Shown one piece after another: positions 1 to 13,589 of a stretch of 64,000 nt of DNA. A model generated the notes under the pieces. It did no database searches. It worked only from the letters and a program-made list of their open reading frames with translations, and had not been told where the DNA came from. The DNA is from Terrihabitans soli (GTDB lineage Bacteria; Pseudomonadota; Alphaproteobacteria; Rhizobiales; Methylopilaceae). The position numbers and the translations under genes were made by a program. The stretch covers positions 1,888,501-1,952,500 of the forward strand of contig NZ_AP023361.1 in assembly GCF_014191545.1 (NCBI RefSeq). Direction: 5' to 3'. Position 1 is the stretch's first letter; each line of letters opens with the position of its first letter.

Positions 1-3997
<3,997 letters not shown>

Positions 3998-4228
3998 GTG
4001 GCTTCTCTCGCTTCGCTCGCTTACCCGCGCCCCGGGATATGGGCGCCAGGCGGACTCACTGAGAGTCCTCAAGAATTTTTGACCCGGGGAAGGGCCGAAA
4101 GGCCGCAAGGGCGCGCACCCCTACGGGTGCCGCCCAGCGGCCAAACTCACTACTGTAACTCGGAAACCGAATTCCCGGGGCTTCGCGGCCCCGGGACCGG
4201 CTCCGCGGCGCATGCGCGCCGCATAAAC
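3998..4228 (-). promoter_or_regulatory. rplL-rpoB intercistronic region with tandem hairpins
   Basis: This 231-nt spacer carries several strong inverted repeats on the mRNA (minus) strand: GCGGCGC/GCGCCGC arms at 4205-4211 and 4216-4222, TCCCGGGGC/GCCCCGGGA arms at 4173-4181 and 4188-4196, GCACCC/GGGTGC at 4115-4130, and a small GGCC-GAAA-GGCC hairpin at 4093-4104 as read on the plus strand. None is followed by a clear U-run, so they look like processing or partial-attenuation structures rather than full terminators. In E. coli the same spacer holds an attenuator and an RNase III site; equivalence here is inference. Confidence 0.5.
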
Positions 4229-4609
4229 TTACTTAAGCTCGACCTTGGCGCCAGCCTTTTCGAGCTGGTCCTTGATCTTCGCAGCTTCGTCCTTGGACAC
4301 GCCGTCCTTAACAGGCTTCGGCGCACCTTCGACGAGGTCCTTGGCTTCTTTGAGGCCAAGGCCAGTGATCGCGCGGACTTCCTTGATGACCTCGATCTTC
4401 TTGTCGCCGGCCGAGGCCAGGACAACGGTGAACTCGGTCTTCTCTTCGGCCGCAGCACCGCCGCCGCCGCCACCGCCGGCCGGAGCCGCAACGGCAACAG
4501 CCGCCGCAGCGGACACGCCCCACTTCTCTTCGAGGAGCTTCGCAAGCTCGGCAGCCTCGAGAACGGTCAGCGACGACAGGTCGTCTACGATTTTGTTCAG
4601 ATCAGCCAT
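4229..4609 (-). CDS. rplL: 50S ribosomal protein L7/L12
   Basis: Stalk protein of the large ribosomal subunit; multiple copies bind L10 and recruit translational GTPases. The 126-residue product has an N-terminal dimerisation helix ([20 protein letters not shown]), a flexible Ala/Gly/Pro hinge (about residues 38-53) and the conserved C-terminal domain ending in [14 protein letters not shown] with the usual [19 protein letters not shown]-type core. Length is normal. It follows rplJ by 45 nt in the usual L10 operon order. Confidence 0.98.
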   Translation of the reverse strand: MADLNKIVDDLSSLTVLEAAELAKLLEEKWGVSAAAAVAVAAPAGGGGGGGAAAEEKTEFTVVLASAGDKKIEVIKEVRAITGLGLKEAKDLVEGAPKPVKDGVSKDEAAKIKDQLEKAGAKVELK

Positions 4610-4654
4610 TTATGTATTTCCTTCGATTCGAACTACAAGAGTTGGTGAACGGCC

Positions 4655-5170
4655 TCACGCCGCGTCCCGATTGGCATAGGCTCCGACAACGCGGGCCAGC
4701 TTGGCAGCCGGCGCCGTGGAGAGCTGAGCGAGCTTGGTCGCCGGGGCCTGAACAAGGCCGACGATCTTGGCGCGCAGTTCATCCAGCGACGGCAGCGAAG
4801 CGAGCTGCTTCACGGCCGCCGGGTTCAGAGCAGTCGCGCCGAGAGCGCCGCCGAGGATCACGAGCTTGTCGTTCCCCTTGGCGAAATCCGACACGACCTT
4901 GGTCGCCGCCACCGGATCTGCGCTGTAAGCGAGAACCGTCGGGCCCTTCAGCAGGGCTCCGAGATGGGCGACTTCTGTGCCTTCGAGAGCGATTTTGGCG
5001 AGGCGGTTCTTCGCGACTTTCAGGGCCGCGCCGGCACCGGACGCCCGACGACGAAGGTCGGTCATCTCGGAGACGGTCAGTCCCGAATAGTGGGCGACGA
5101 CAACAACGCCGGAGGTCTTGAAGACCTGGCTCAGTTCGTCGACCGATTCACGCTTTTCCGCACGATCCAC
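4655..5170 (-). CDS. rplJ: 50S ribosomal protein L10
   Basis: Ribosomal stalk base protein that binds 23S rRNA and anchors L7/L12 dimers; in many bacteria it also represses its own operon by binding the mRNA leader. The 171-residue product begins [18 protein letters not shown] and has the [13 protein letters not shown] and [14 protein letters not shown] blocks of the family. The start is GTG at 5168-5170, preceded by GGAGAG at a proper distance. It lies downstream of an L10-type leader and upstream of rplL. Confidence 0.97.
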   Translation of the reverse strand: MDRAEKRESVDELSQVFKTSGVVVVAHYSGLTVSEMTDLRRRASGAGAALKVAKNRLAKIALEGTEVAHLGALLKGPTVLAYSADPVAATKVVSDFAKGNDKLVILGGALGATALNPAAVKQLASLPSLDELRAKIVGLVQAPATKLAQLSTAPAAKLARVVGAYANRDAA

Positions 5171-5532
5171 GTGCTCTCTCCAGTCTGGTGAAACGGATAA
5201 TTCCGTAGCACCGGGTGGGCATTAGCCGCTTTTGTTCAACAAAAGCGACGGTGTGTGCCCTGTCCCCCTGGAGCCGCGCCGAAGCGCGAAACCCGGGTAG
5301 TAGGTTCGAACCGATAGTTGAGGCATTCGCCCCGAAATCGGTGTCTTACCCGTCTGTGCAGGCCCATCTGGCTTAAGCGCCGGATTCTAAAGAGAAAACC
5401 GGCCCACCTGCAGTCTCGGACAGGACGTCCGCCTCCAGTTGCCTGGAAGCCTTCTTCCCGGATTACGCCGGGCCGAAGTTTTGAACGGAGGCGGGTATAT
5501 AGGCCCGCCGCCGCAAAATGTCTAATCGGCTT
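5171..5532 (-). promoter_or_regulatory. rplA-rplJ intergenic region containing an L10-leader-like RNA
   Basis: No gene is seen in this 362-nt stretch. On the minus strand, 5340-5430 contains TGCAGG pairing with a later CCTGCA, enclosing a bulged arm and followed by CAGACGGGTAAG. This matches my recollection of the L10 leader bound by L10(L12)4 in Proteobacteria. Closer to the gene, 5227-5247 is a near-perfect inverted repeat (CGCTTTTGTT / AACAAAAGCG) just before the rplJ ribosome binding site. A second GC-rich repeat with an intervening TATATA lies near 5485-5510. Autogenous regulation is the likely role; a covariance-model search would settle it. Confidence 0.6.
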
Positions 5533-6228
5533 TTAAGCCTGAAGGACGCTCGACGGCTCGACGCGGACGCCCGGCCCCATGGTCGAGGAAATCGCGACCT
5601 TCTGGAGATAGGTGCCCTTGGCGCCGGCCGGCTTGGCCTTGACCACCGCGTCCGTGAAGGCGCGGATGTTCTGAGCCAGCTTGTCGGCTCCGAAGCTCGC
5701 TTTGCCGATACCGGCCTGGATGATGCCGGCCTTCTCGACGCGGAACTCCACCGAACCGCCCTTGGCGGCGGCGATGGCGCCCTTCACGTCCATGGTCACC
5801 GTGCCGACCTTGGGGTTCGGCATCAGATTGCGCGGACCGAGCACCTTACCGAGACGGCCGACCAGCGGCATCATATCGGGGGTGGCGATGCAGCGATCGA
5901 ACTCGATCTTGCCGCTGTTGACGATCTCGACGAGATCTTCCGCGCCGACAATGTCGGCGCCCGCCGCCTTGGCTTCCTCAGCCTTGGCGCCCTTGGCGAA
6001 GACCGCAACGCGCTGCGTGCGGCCCGTGCCGTTCGGCAGAGCGACAACGCCGCGGACCATCTGGTCGGCGTGGCGCGGGTCGATGCCGAGATTGAGAGCG
6101 ATCTCGATCGTCTCGTCGAACTTCGCGGTCGCGCGTTCCTTGACCAGCTTCACCGCCTCATCGAGGCCAACGAGCTTGGTCGGATCAACGCCCTCGCGGG
6201 CTTTTGTATAACGCTTGCCAGTAGCCAT
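5533..6228 (-). CDS. rplA: 50S ribosomal protein L1
   Basis: L1 stalk protein that binds 23S rRNA helix 76-78 and helps release deacylated tRNA; it commonly represses the L11 operon. The 231-residue product starts [18 protein letters not shown] and has the family blocks [40 protein letters not shown] and the C-terminal [10 protein letters not shown]. It begins 2 nt after the rplK stop codon, as expected for a translationally linked rplK-rplA pair. Confidence 0.98.
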   Translation of the reverse strand: MATGKRYTKAREGVDPTKLVGLDEAVKLVKERATAKFDETIEIALNLGIDPRHADQMVRGVVALPNGTGRTQRVAVFAKGAKAEEAKAAGADIVGAEDLVEIVNSGKIEFDRCIATPDMMPLVGRLGKVLGPRNLMPNPKVGTVTMDVKGAIAAAKGGSVEFRVEKAGIIQAGIGKASFGADKLAQNIRAFTDAVVKAKPAGAKGTYLQKVAISSTMGPGVRVEPSSVLQA

Positions 6229-6230
6229 GA

Positions 6231-6659
6231 TCAGCCCTCCACCGACAGGCCCATGGAGCGGGCGGAGCCCTCAACCATGCGCATAGCCGCCTCAACCGTC
6301 GTTGCGTTGAGGTCCTTCATCTTCTTTTCAGCGATCTCGCGCACCTGGGCGGAGGTCACCTTGCCGACCGTGCCCTTGCCGGGGGTCTGCGACCCCTTCT
6401 GGAGCTTGGCCGCCTTTTTGAGCCAGTAGCTCATCGGCGGGGTCTTCATTTCGAAGGTGAAGGAACGATCCTGATAGGCAGTGATGATCACCGGGATCGG
6501 CATGCCCTTCTCCATCTGCCCGGTGGCAGCGTTGAAGGCCTTGCAGAATTCCATGATGTTGAGACCGCGCTGACCGAGCGCGGGGCCGATCGGCGGCGAC
6601 GGATTGGCCGCGCCAGCCGGCACCTGGAGCTTGATATAGCCCGCTACTTTCTTCGCCAT
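6231..6659 (-). CDS. rplK: 50S ribosomal protein L11
   Basis: Part of the GTPase-associated centre of the large subunit; needed for RelA-dependent stringent response. The 142-residue product begins [20 protein letters not shown] and contains [19 protein letters not shown] and the C-terminal [13 protein letters not shown]. An in-frame upstream start would add five residues (MGVCT), but the ATG at 6657-6659 gives the normal length and N-terminus. It lies between nusG and rplA. Confidence 0.97.
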   Translation of the reverse strand: MAKKVAGYIKLQVPAGAANPSPPIGPALGQRGLNIMEFCKAFNAATGQMEKGMPIPVIITAYQDRSFTFEMKTPPMSYWLKKAAKLQKGSQTPGKGTVGKVTSAQVREIAEKKMKDLNATTVEAAMRMVEGSARSMGLSVEG

Positions 6660-6792
6660 TGTACATACTCCCAAAAACGCCCGCCGAAGCGGACTTTGGT
6701 ACCGTGGTCGGGCTCCATCGCGATTGGCGTCATCGCAACTCGCCTCCCACGGCGTTTAAGCCAGACCGGATAACCGGCCCGGCCGTTCAACG

Positions 6793-7323
6793 TCAGGTCT
6801 TTTCGACCTGGCCGTATTCCAATTCGACCGGTGTTGCGCGGCCGAAAATCGACACCGCAACCTTGAGCCTTGCGCGGTCTTCGTCGACTTCCTCGACGGT
6901 GCCGTTGAAGCTTGCAAACGGGCCGTCCGCAACGCGGACCTGCTCGCCGATCTCGAAGGAGATCGAGGGCTTGGGCCGCTCGATACCTTCCTGAACCTGC
7001 TGCGCAATGCGCATGGCCTCGGCTTCGGGGATCGGCGTCGGCTTGTTGTCCGCGCCCAGGAAACCCGTGACCTTCGGCGTGTTCTTGATGAGGTGATAGG
7101 CCTCATCGGTCATTTCCATCTTCACGAGCACATAGCCCGGGAAGAACTTGCGCTCGGCATCGACCTTGCGGCCGCGGCGCACTTCCACGACCTTTTCGGT
7201 CGGGACGAGAATATCTTCGAACAAATCCTGCAGGCCGCGCTGTTCGGCAGCCTCACGGATTGCTTCCGCCACCTTCTTCTCGAAATTCGAGTAGGCGTGG
7301 ACGATGTACCAGCGCTTGGCCAT
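6793..7323 (-). CDS. nusG: transcription termination/antitermination protein NusG
   Basis: Elongation factor binding RNA polymerase, linking it to Rho and to ribosomal S10. The product is 176 residues: an NGN domain ([20 protein letters not shown] onward) with [20 protein letters not shown], then a C-terminal KOW motif ([20 protein letters not shown]). The ATG at 7321-7323 was chosen over an upstream in-frame start because it gives the family N-terminus. It starts 5 nt after the secE stop, as usual for a secE-nusG pair. Confidence 0.97.
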   Translation of the reverse strand: MAKRWYIVHAYSNFEKKVAEAIREAAEQRGLQDLFEDILVPTEKVVEVRRGRKVDAERKFFPGYVLVKMEMTDEAYHLIKNTPKVTGFLGADNKPTPIPEAEAMRIAQQVQEGIERPKPSISFEIGEQVRVADGPFASFNGTVEEVDEDRARLKVAVSIFGRATPVELEYGQVEKT

Positions 7324-7328
7324 GCGCT

Positions 7329-7526
7329 TTAGCTCCCAATCCCGAGGACAAAAGTCACCCCGGTGCGGATGACCCAATCGACGATCAGAAAGAAGATCGA
7401 CGCGATAACGGCGAAGACGAACACCATGATCGTGGTGATCACGGTCTCGCGCCGCGTCGGCCAGCTGACTTTCGCCGCCTCCGCGCGCACTTCCTGAACA
7501 AACTTGGCAGGGCCTGTTTTCGCCAT
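7329..7526 (-). CDS. secE: preprotein translocase subunit SecE
   Basis: Small essential inner-membrane subunit of the SecYEG channel that clamps SecY. The 65-residue product has the short cytoplasmic segment with [15 protein letters not shown] (the conserved SWPTR block) followed by one C-terminal membrane helix (about residues 33-55). This is the single-helix form normal outside enterobacteria. The ATG at 7524-7526 gives [20 protein letters not shown]; the longer reading would add 22 uncharacteristic residues. It precedes nusG. Confidence 0.95.
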   Translation of the reverse strand: MAKTGPAKFVQEVRAEAAKVSWPTRRETVITTIMVFVFAVIASIFFLIVDWVIRTGVTFVLGIGS

Positions 7527-7720
7527 GGTCTCATAGACTTCCAGCGCTTCACTGAGAGGTGAACGCCGAAGCCGGTCCTTTTTTGGGATCACTGCCGCCG
7601 CGGATGTCCGTCACCGGGCCGCAAGCGAAGGGGCTTAGTAAGGTGCAGGCCGCCCTCAGTCAAGGCTAACAACCGCGAGGATATGCTTAACTCGCCCTGC
7701 CCGGCGCCTCATTGAGGGGT

Positions 7721-7797
7721 TGGCAGGAGTGGAGGGACTCGAACCCCCAGCCCCCGGTTTTGGAGACCGGTGCTCTGACCAATTGAGCTACACTCCT
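7721..7797 (-). tRNA. tRNA-Trp (anticodon CCA)
   Basis: Cloverleaf read on the minus strand: acceptor AGGAGTG pairs with CACTCCT, D-arm TAGCTCAATTGGTCAGAGCA, anticodon loop CTCCAAA with anticodon CCA, T-arm GGGGTTCGAGTCCCTC, then discriminator G and an encoded CCA tail at 7721-7723. It sits upstream of secE, a common alphaproteobacterial position. Confidence 0.97.
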
Positions 7798-7871
7798 ACG
7801 GGCGCCGCAGGCGAGGCCCTTGAAGCACGCTCTCGTCTGCGATTTCAAGCCCAAAGCACCGGCGACGCTAT

Positions 7872-8591
7872 CTATCGGGGCGTTCGCAGCGCCGCCGCGT
7901 AAAACGGCCCGCCCGCGGGGCCGATCGCCTCGACCGACAGATTCGCCTCGGCCGCCAGCCGCACCAGCTCCTCGGCCTCCGGGTGGAACCATTGTGTCCA
8001 CTCACCGACGTCATCCTCATATTCGAAGCGCATCACGATTTCGCCGCAAGGCCGGTTCCGGGCTCGGTTGCGCTGGTGATAGGCGAGATGAGAGGGATCG
8101 GTCGTGCCGGTAATGTCGAGCCCGGTGACAAGGATCTGCCCGCCGGGAGCCAAAACCCGGGTAAGCCGGCGCAAAAGCTCAGCACCGCCTTCGATCGTCC
8201 CGCCAATGCCAAAATTGTTGCCGAACAGCACAGCCGTTTGGAACGCTAACGCGCCGAGCGCATCCGGCCCGCCATCCATGATGTCGAACAGCCGGACGTC
8301 CTGACACTCCCGTTCAAGGCAAACCTCCACCGCGCCGCGCGACTTATCGATCCCCGTCGTCTGGAAGCCACGGCCCTGAAGCCAGAGAAGGGTTCGCCCC
8401 GCTCCACAGCCCACGTCGAGGATAGGGCCTTCGGCGCGCTTCAACAGATCAATCTCGTGCGGGAACGGCTCGGCGGCAAAATAGAGGTCCGGATCGTGCG
8501 CGTCCGTGTGGCCGTCGTCGCGCCGGATGGTCATCAGCCGTCCGCCGAGACCCGCCTGCCGATCACGAAGGGCGTTGCCGAAAATATCCAT
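7872..8591 (-). CDS. class I SAM-dependent methyltransferase
   Basis: Probable small-molecule methyltransferase. The 239-residue product has the SAM-binding motif I ILDVGCGAGRTLLWL (about residues 57-71), the acidic end of strand 2 (TTGIDKS) and a motif like PGGQILVTGLDITG later. The substrate is not recognisable. Start ATG at 8589-8591 gives MDIFGNALRDRQ; the longer open frame up to 8657 would run through the tuf terminator and is rejected. The gene lies between tuf and tRNA-Trp on the same strand, interrupting what is usually a direct tuf-tRNA-Trp-secE arrangement. Confidence 0.8.
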   Translation of the reverse strand: MDIFGNALRDRQAGLGGRLMTIRRDDGHTDAHDPDLYFAAEPFPHEIDLLKRAEGPILDVGCGAGRTLLWLQGRGFQTTGIDKSRGAVEVCLERECQDVRLFDIMDGGPDALGALAFQTAVLFGNNFGIGGTIEGGAELLRRLTRVLAPGGQILVTGLDITGTTDPSHLAYHQRNRARNRPCGEIVMRFEYEDDVGEWTQWFHPEAEELVRLAAEANLSVEAIGPAGGPFYAAALRTPR

Positions 8592-8612
8592 AGGTTTCAG
8601 CCTATCGGCAGT

Positions 8613-8654
8613 TTGCTGAAAAAGAAAAAGCCCGGGTCTTGCGACCCGGGCTTT
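8613..8654 (-). terminator. intrinsic terminator of tuf
   Basis: On the minus strand, a perfect 12-bp stem AAAGCCCGGGTC / GACCCGGGCTTT (8627-8638 and 8643-8654) with loop GCAA is followed at once by TTCTTTTTC. It lies 23 nt after the tuf stop, so it should end tuf transcription before the methyltransferase gene. Confidence 0.93.
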
Positions 8655-8677
8655 CATTTCCGAACAAAGTTCGTCGA

Positions 8678-9868
<1,191 letters not shown>

Positions 9869-10091
9869 GGCTAGCCTTCAGTCCTCGTTAGATTGTGAGG
9901 GGATTTCGGCGCGGGGATTAAAGCTTTCCGGGTCGCGCCGCAAGTGTCCGGCGAGGCGCCAAAGCACCCCGGGAACCGTTGGCCCGGATATGGTGACACT
10001 CTTATGAAAAGTCAGCCCCCGGGAGCTTCCGCTGAGCAACCGCCCGGTTTGGCTTGGCGAACGGCCTGGCCCTCATTAAAAGAGTGCCGGC

Positions 10092-10165
10092 GCGGGTGTA
10101 GCTCAATGGTAGAGCAGCAGCCTTCCAAGCTGAATACGAGGGTTCGATTCCCTTCACCCGCTCCA
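10092..10165 (+). tRNA. tRNA-Gly (anticodon TCC)
   Basis: Acceptor GCGGGTG pairs with CACCCGC; D-arm TAGCTCAATGGTAGAGCA; anticodon loop CTTCCAA with anticodon TCC; T-arm AGGGTTCGATTCCCT; discriminator T and encoded CCA at 10163-10165. It is divergent from tuf. Confidence 0.96.
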
Positions 10166-10240
10166 ATTCCCTTCGGCGCCTAGAGGCGCGAAGTCCGGTT
10201 GACAGGTCATGCCCCCGTCACCATAAGAACCGCCTCTGCT

Positions 10241-10260
10241 CAACCGCCTCCGGGCGGTTG
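10241..10260 (+). other. hairpin between tRNA-Gly and tRNA-Tyr
   Basis: Perfect 8-bp stem CAACCGCC / GGCGGTTG with a TCCG loop, between the two tRNA genes and without a following T-run on either strand. It may be a processing or partial termination structure. No gene is seen in the spacer. Confidence 0.35.
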
Positions 10261-10299
10261 AAATGTGTCACGGCCACGGTAACTCGATGGACGTGCGGC

Positions 10300-10384
10300 G
10301 GGGGAGTGTCCCGAGCGGCAAAGGGGGCGGACTGTAAATCCGCTGGCTATGCCTTCACAGGTTCGAGTCCTGTCTCCCCCACCA
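10300..10384 (+). tRNA. tRNA-Tyr (anticodon GTA)
   Basis: Acceptor GGGGGAG pairs with CTCCCCC; a long variable arm (class II tRNA), anticodon GTA within ACTGTAAATC, T-arm CAGGTTCGAGTCCTG, discriminator A and encoded CCA. It follows tRNA-Gly and precedes the rlmB-type gene. Confidence 0.96.
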
Positions 10385-10434
10385 CCTCTTTCCCTTTAAT
10401 TGCAAGACTCCCTGCCCCGTGACAGAACGCGGGC

Positions 10435-11256
10435 ATGAGCCGCCCTCCCAAACCGCCAGCCAAGCGCCCCGGCAACAAACCGAAGTCCAAGCTGCCGCTG
10501 CGCCCGGGCTTCAAGGGCCGCGGCGGCCGGATCATGGGCACGGGCGATGACCGCCCGGTCCTTTACGGCTGGCACCCCGTCGTCGAGGCGCTCAAAAACC
10601 CCAAGCGCAAGATCAAGAAGTTCCTCGCGACCGAGAACGCCCTGAAGCGCCTTGAGGAAGAAGGCGTGCCGCTGCGCATTCAGCCGGAACAGGTGCGGCC
10701 CGGCGAGATCGACCGGCTGGTGACGGACGATGCCGTCCACCAGGGTCTCTATATAGAGGCCGAGCCGCTCAGCGCACCCGACATCGAGGACCTGCCCGAT
10801 AACGGCATTGTCCTTGTGCTCGACCAGATCACCGATCCCCACAATGTCGGCGCCATCGTCCGGACCGCCGCCGCCTTTGCGGTCGACGCCATCGTGACGA
10901 CCAACCGCCACTCCCCGTCGGCGACCGGCGTTCTGGCCAAATCCGCCTCCGGCGGGCTCGAGCATGTGCCGATCGTCACCATTAAAAATCTCGCCGAAGG
11001 GCTCGATGAGCTGAAATTCCGTGGCTATCTGCGGATCGGTCTCGATTCGGAGGCGCCGGAAGATCTCGCGGACATCAAGATGACGCGGCCGCTGGCCCTC
11101 GTGATGGGCGCCGAAGGCAAAGGTCTGAGGCAAAAGACCCGCGAATATTGCGACGTGCTGGCCCGTATGGACATGCCGGGCGTCATCAAAAGCCTCAACG
11201 TCTCGAACGCAACGGCAATAGCGCTCTACGCCGCAAGCCAGAAGACTAAACCTTAA
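10435..11256 (+). CDS. rlmB: TrmH/SpoU-family rRNA (guanosine-2'-O-)-methyltransferase, RlmB type
   Basis: Predicted 2'-O-methyltransferase of 23S rRNA. The 273-residue product has a basic Pro/Lys-rich N-terminal tail (about 35 residues), an RNA-binding L30e-like domain beginning YGWHPVVEALKNPKRKIKK, and the knotted SPOUT domain with motif 1 DPHNVGAIVRTAAAF, motif 2 ALVMGAEGKGLRQ and motif 3 SLNVSNATAIALYA. RlmB is the most likely member, but related SpoU enzymes acting on tRNA share these motifs. It starts 50 nt after tRNA-Tyr. Confidence 0.85.
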   Translation: MSRPPKPPAKRPGNKPKSKLPLRPGFKGRGGRIMGTGDDRPVLYGWHPVVEALKNPKRKIKKFLATENALKRLEEEGVPLRIQPEQVRPGEIDRLVTDDAVHQGLYIEAEPLSAPDIEDLPDNGIVLVLDQITDPHNVGAIVRTAAAFAVDAIVTTNRHSPSATGVLAKSASGGLEHVPIVTIKNLAEGLDELKFRGYLRIGLDSEAPEDLADIKMTRPLALVMGAEGKGLRQKTREYCDVLARMDMPGVIKSLNVSNATAIALYAASQKTKP

Positions 11257-11531
11257 GTCCCCGGAATCCGCTCAATGGCCGGCTTCGGCTTGCCGTATTT
11301 CGGCAGAGGCGGAACCTCCGCCGGCTCCACAGGCTCGGGCTTCGGCTTGCGGTAAACGCGCACCGGCGGCTTGTGCACGAAGGGATCGGAAGCGCGGGGC
11401 ACACGCGTCGGCCGGTTATATTCGAGCCCCCAGCGATTGACCGGCGGGGCCGCCAAAACAGGCTCGACCAGCGCGGCAAGCACCATCACTGTCCCGAGAG
11501 CGGCAAGGGTTTTCCGTGTCATCATCCGCAT
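11253..11531 (-). CDS. small secreted proline-rich hypothetical protein
   Basis: No family recognised. The 92-residue product has a signal peptide (MRMMTRKTLAALGTVMVLAA, with a likely cut after ALVEPVLA) and a mature part rich in Pro, Lys and Arg, with VYRKPKPEPVEPAEVPPLPK near its end. Several upstream in-frame starts exist; the one at 11531 puts the basic n-region of the signal peptide first. Its stop overlaps the convergent rlmB-type stop by 4 nt. Exported periplasmic localisation is inferred. Confidence 0.6.
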   Translation of the reverse strand: MRMMTRKTLAALGTVMVLAALVEPVLAAPPVNRWGLEYNRPTRVPRASDPFVHKPPVRVYRKPKPEPVEPAEVPPLPKYGKPKPAIERIPGT

Positions 11532-11714
11532 ATGGACCCGCGAGCCCCATATTTCAGCAGGAATTCCTCCCAAATTTGCACCAAAGTCGTATGTCCAATC
11601 TGCAACCCCATCGTAAGCTCCTCTCAGCGCCGGATCACCGGCGTCAATAACTAAGCGTCCGGCTGAAGGGCGATTCTTACGTCCTCGTGACCGGCCGCCG
11701 GAGAGGACAACGCC

Positions 11715-13388
11715 ATGGCAACAGCAACAGCTGAAGGCTCGCGCACGCCTGCAAAGGCCCGCGGGATGACCCGGGAAGAAAGAAAGGTGATCATCGCCTC
11801 GTCGGCGGGCACCGTCTTCGAGTGGTACGATTTTTATCTCGCCGGTTCGCTTGCCGCCAATATCGCGGCAACCTTCGTTCCCGGCACCAACGACACCGCA
11901 AAATTCATCTTCGTTCTGTTCGGGTTTGCCGCGGGCTTTGCCGTGCGTCCGTTCGGCGCGTTGTTCTTCGGACGGCTGGGCGATCTGATCGGCCGTAAAT
12001 ACACCTTCCTCGTTACCATGACCATTATGGGTCTTGCGACATTCGTCGTCGGCCTGCTGCCAAGCTATGCCTCAATCGGCTACGCGGCGCCTGTTCTCTT
12101 CATCGTCTGTCGTCTGTTGCAGGGCCTTGCGCTCGGCGGCGAATATGGCGGCGCGGCGACTTATGTTGCCGAACACGCACCGCACGGAAAACGCGGCCTC
12201 TATACGTCGTGGATTCAGACCACGGCGACCGTTGGCCTCTTCCTGTCGCTCGTCGTCATTCTGACGCTGCGCCTGTCGATGACGCCGGAGGACTTCGCGG
12301 CCTGGGGCTGGCGTATTCCGTTCCTGCTGTCGATCATCCTTCTCGCCTTCTCGATCTGGATCCGTCTCTCGCTGAACGAGTCGCCGGCCTTCCAGAAAAT
12401 GAAGGAAGAAGGCTCGCAGTCGAAAGCACCGCTGACCGAAGCTTTCGGCCGGTGGGAAAACGCCAAGGTCGCGCTGATCGCGCTGCTCGGCGGCACGGCC
12501 GGCCAGGCCGTCGTCTGGTACACAGGGCAATTCTACGCACTGTTCTTCCTGACGCAGACCATGAAGGTGGACGGCACAACCGCGAACCTTCTGATCGCGG
12601 CGAGCCTTCTGCTCGGCACGCCGTTCTTCATCTTCTTCGGATGGCTCTCCGACAAGATCGGCCGCAAGCCGATCCTGCTCGCAGGCTGTCTGATTGCCGC
12701 CCTCACCTACTTCCCGCTCTTCGGCATGATCGCCAAGACCGCGAACCCGGCGCTGATCGCGGCAACCGAGAATGTGAAGATCGAAGTCGCGGCCGATCCG
12801 GCCACTTGCGGCAATCTGTTCGACCCTGTCGGCGTGCGCACCTTTACCGCGCCGTGCGACACGGTCCGCCGGACGCTCGCGACCAACTCCATGCACTATG
12901 ACCTCGTGGACGCTGCGGCCGGAACGCCGCTTGCTGTCAAGGTCAACGGCACGGCGGCAACGATCGACGACAAATACGCTTCTCTGATCGCAGCCGCTCA
13001 GGCGGCCGGCTATCCGAAGGCGGGCGATGCGTCGATCGTCAAGCAGCCGTCCATCGGCGGCGTCTTGTCCGACAGCCGCACGCTGACCCTGATCGGCCTT
13101 CTGTTCATCCTCGTGCTCTATGTCACGATGGTGTACGGACCGATCGCAGCATTGCTCGTCGAACTCTTCCCGACGCGCATCCGCTACACCGGCATGTCGC
13201 TGCCCTATCACATCGGCAATGGCTGGTTCGGCGGCTTCCTGCCTCCGACCGTCTTCGCCATTGTGGCGTCCACGGGCAATATCTTTTCCGGTCTCTGGTA
13301 TCCGATCGTCGTGGCGGTGATGACGCTGATCATCGGCCTCCTCTTCCTGCCGGAAACCAAGGACCGCCAGATCGACCACTGGCACTGA
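11715..13388 (+). CDS. MFS transporter, metabolite:H+ symporter (MHS) type
   Basis: Inner-membrane secondary transporter, probably importing an organic acid or compatible solute with protons. The 557-residue product has the MHS N-terminus (SSAGTVFEWYDFYLAG), the loop 2-3 motif RPFGALFFGRLGDLIGRKYT, LLQGLALGGEYGGAATYVAE, and a second half with GWLSDKIGRKPILLAGC. Between two late helices (about residues 345-450) lies a hydrophilic insert of roughly 100 residues with two Cys that would face the periplasm; after it the helices resume with ELFPTRIRYTGMSLPYHIGN. The substrate is unknown. Confidence 0.88.
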   Translation: MATATAEGSRTPAKARGMTREERKVIIASSAGTVFEWYDFYLAGSLAANIAATFVPGTNDTAKFIFVLFGFAAGFAVRPFGALFFGRLGDLIGRKYTFLVTMTIMGLATFVVGLLPSYASIGYAAPVLFIVCRLLQGLALGGEYGGAATYVAEHAPHGKRGLYTSWIQTTATVGLFLSLVVILTLRLSMTPEDFAAWGWRIPFLLSIILLAFSIWIRLSLNESPAFQKMKEEGSQSKAPLTEAFGRWENAKVALIALLGGTAGQAVVWYTGQFYALFFLTQTMKVDGTTANLLIAASLLLGTPFFIFFGWLSDKIGRKPILLAGCLIAALTYFPLFGMIAKTANPALIAATENVKIEVAADPATCGNLFDPVGVRTFTAPCDTVRRTLATNSMHYDLVDAAAGTPLAVKVNGTAATIDDKYASLIAAAQAAGYPKAGDASIVKQPSIGGVLSDSRTLTLIGLLFILVLYVTMVYGPIAALLVELFPTRIRYTGMSLPYHIGNGWFGGFLPPTVFAIVASTGNIFSGLWYPIVVAVMTLIIGLLFLPETKDRQIDHWH

Positions 13389-13420
13389 CCGCCTGACAAA
13401 GACGGCGGACCGCAACAGAG

Positions 13421-13456
13421 ACGGCCTCGCTCAGGCGAGGCCGTTTTTGTTTTTTG
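13421..13456 (+). terminator. intrinsic terminator of the MHS transporter gene
   Basis: Perfect 10-bp stem ACGGCCTCGC / GCGAGGCCGT (13421-13430, 13435-13444) with loop TCAG, followed by TTTTTGTTTTTT. It lies 33 nt after the stop codon. Confidence 0.93.
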
Positions 13457-13549
13457 GTTCAGACAGTTACGGCACACGAAGCCGCGCGAGAGTTTGGAAC
13501 TTTTCTAAAAATTAAGCATATCTCGCTATCAGAATCGCACATTGGCGGC

Positions 13550-13578
13550 GCCGGTTTGAGCGGACACCGGCTTTTCTT
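13550..13578 (+). promoter_or_regulatory. possible leader attenuator of the chemoreceptor gene
   Basis: A 6-bp stem GCCGGT / ACCGGC (13550-13555, 13566-13571) with a 10-nt loop is followed by TTTTCTT and ends just before the GGGG ribosome-binding site of the next gene. It resembles a weak intrinsic terminator in the 5' leader. The rest of the 13457-13589 spacer is AT-richer than its surroundings and probably holds the promoter. Confidence 0.3.
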
Positions 13579-13589
13579 GGGGTGCACAC

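Noticed and set aside
10020-10091. Promoter of tRNA-Gly (TTGGCG with TAAAAG)
   Set aside because: The -10 match is weak and the divergent tuf promoter in the same spacer could not be placed, so no site is claimed.
12072-13415. A 447-codon minus-strand frame opposite the MHS transporter gene
   Set aside because: Composition is Arg/Glu/Asp-rich without domains, and the plus-strand gene is clear.
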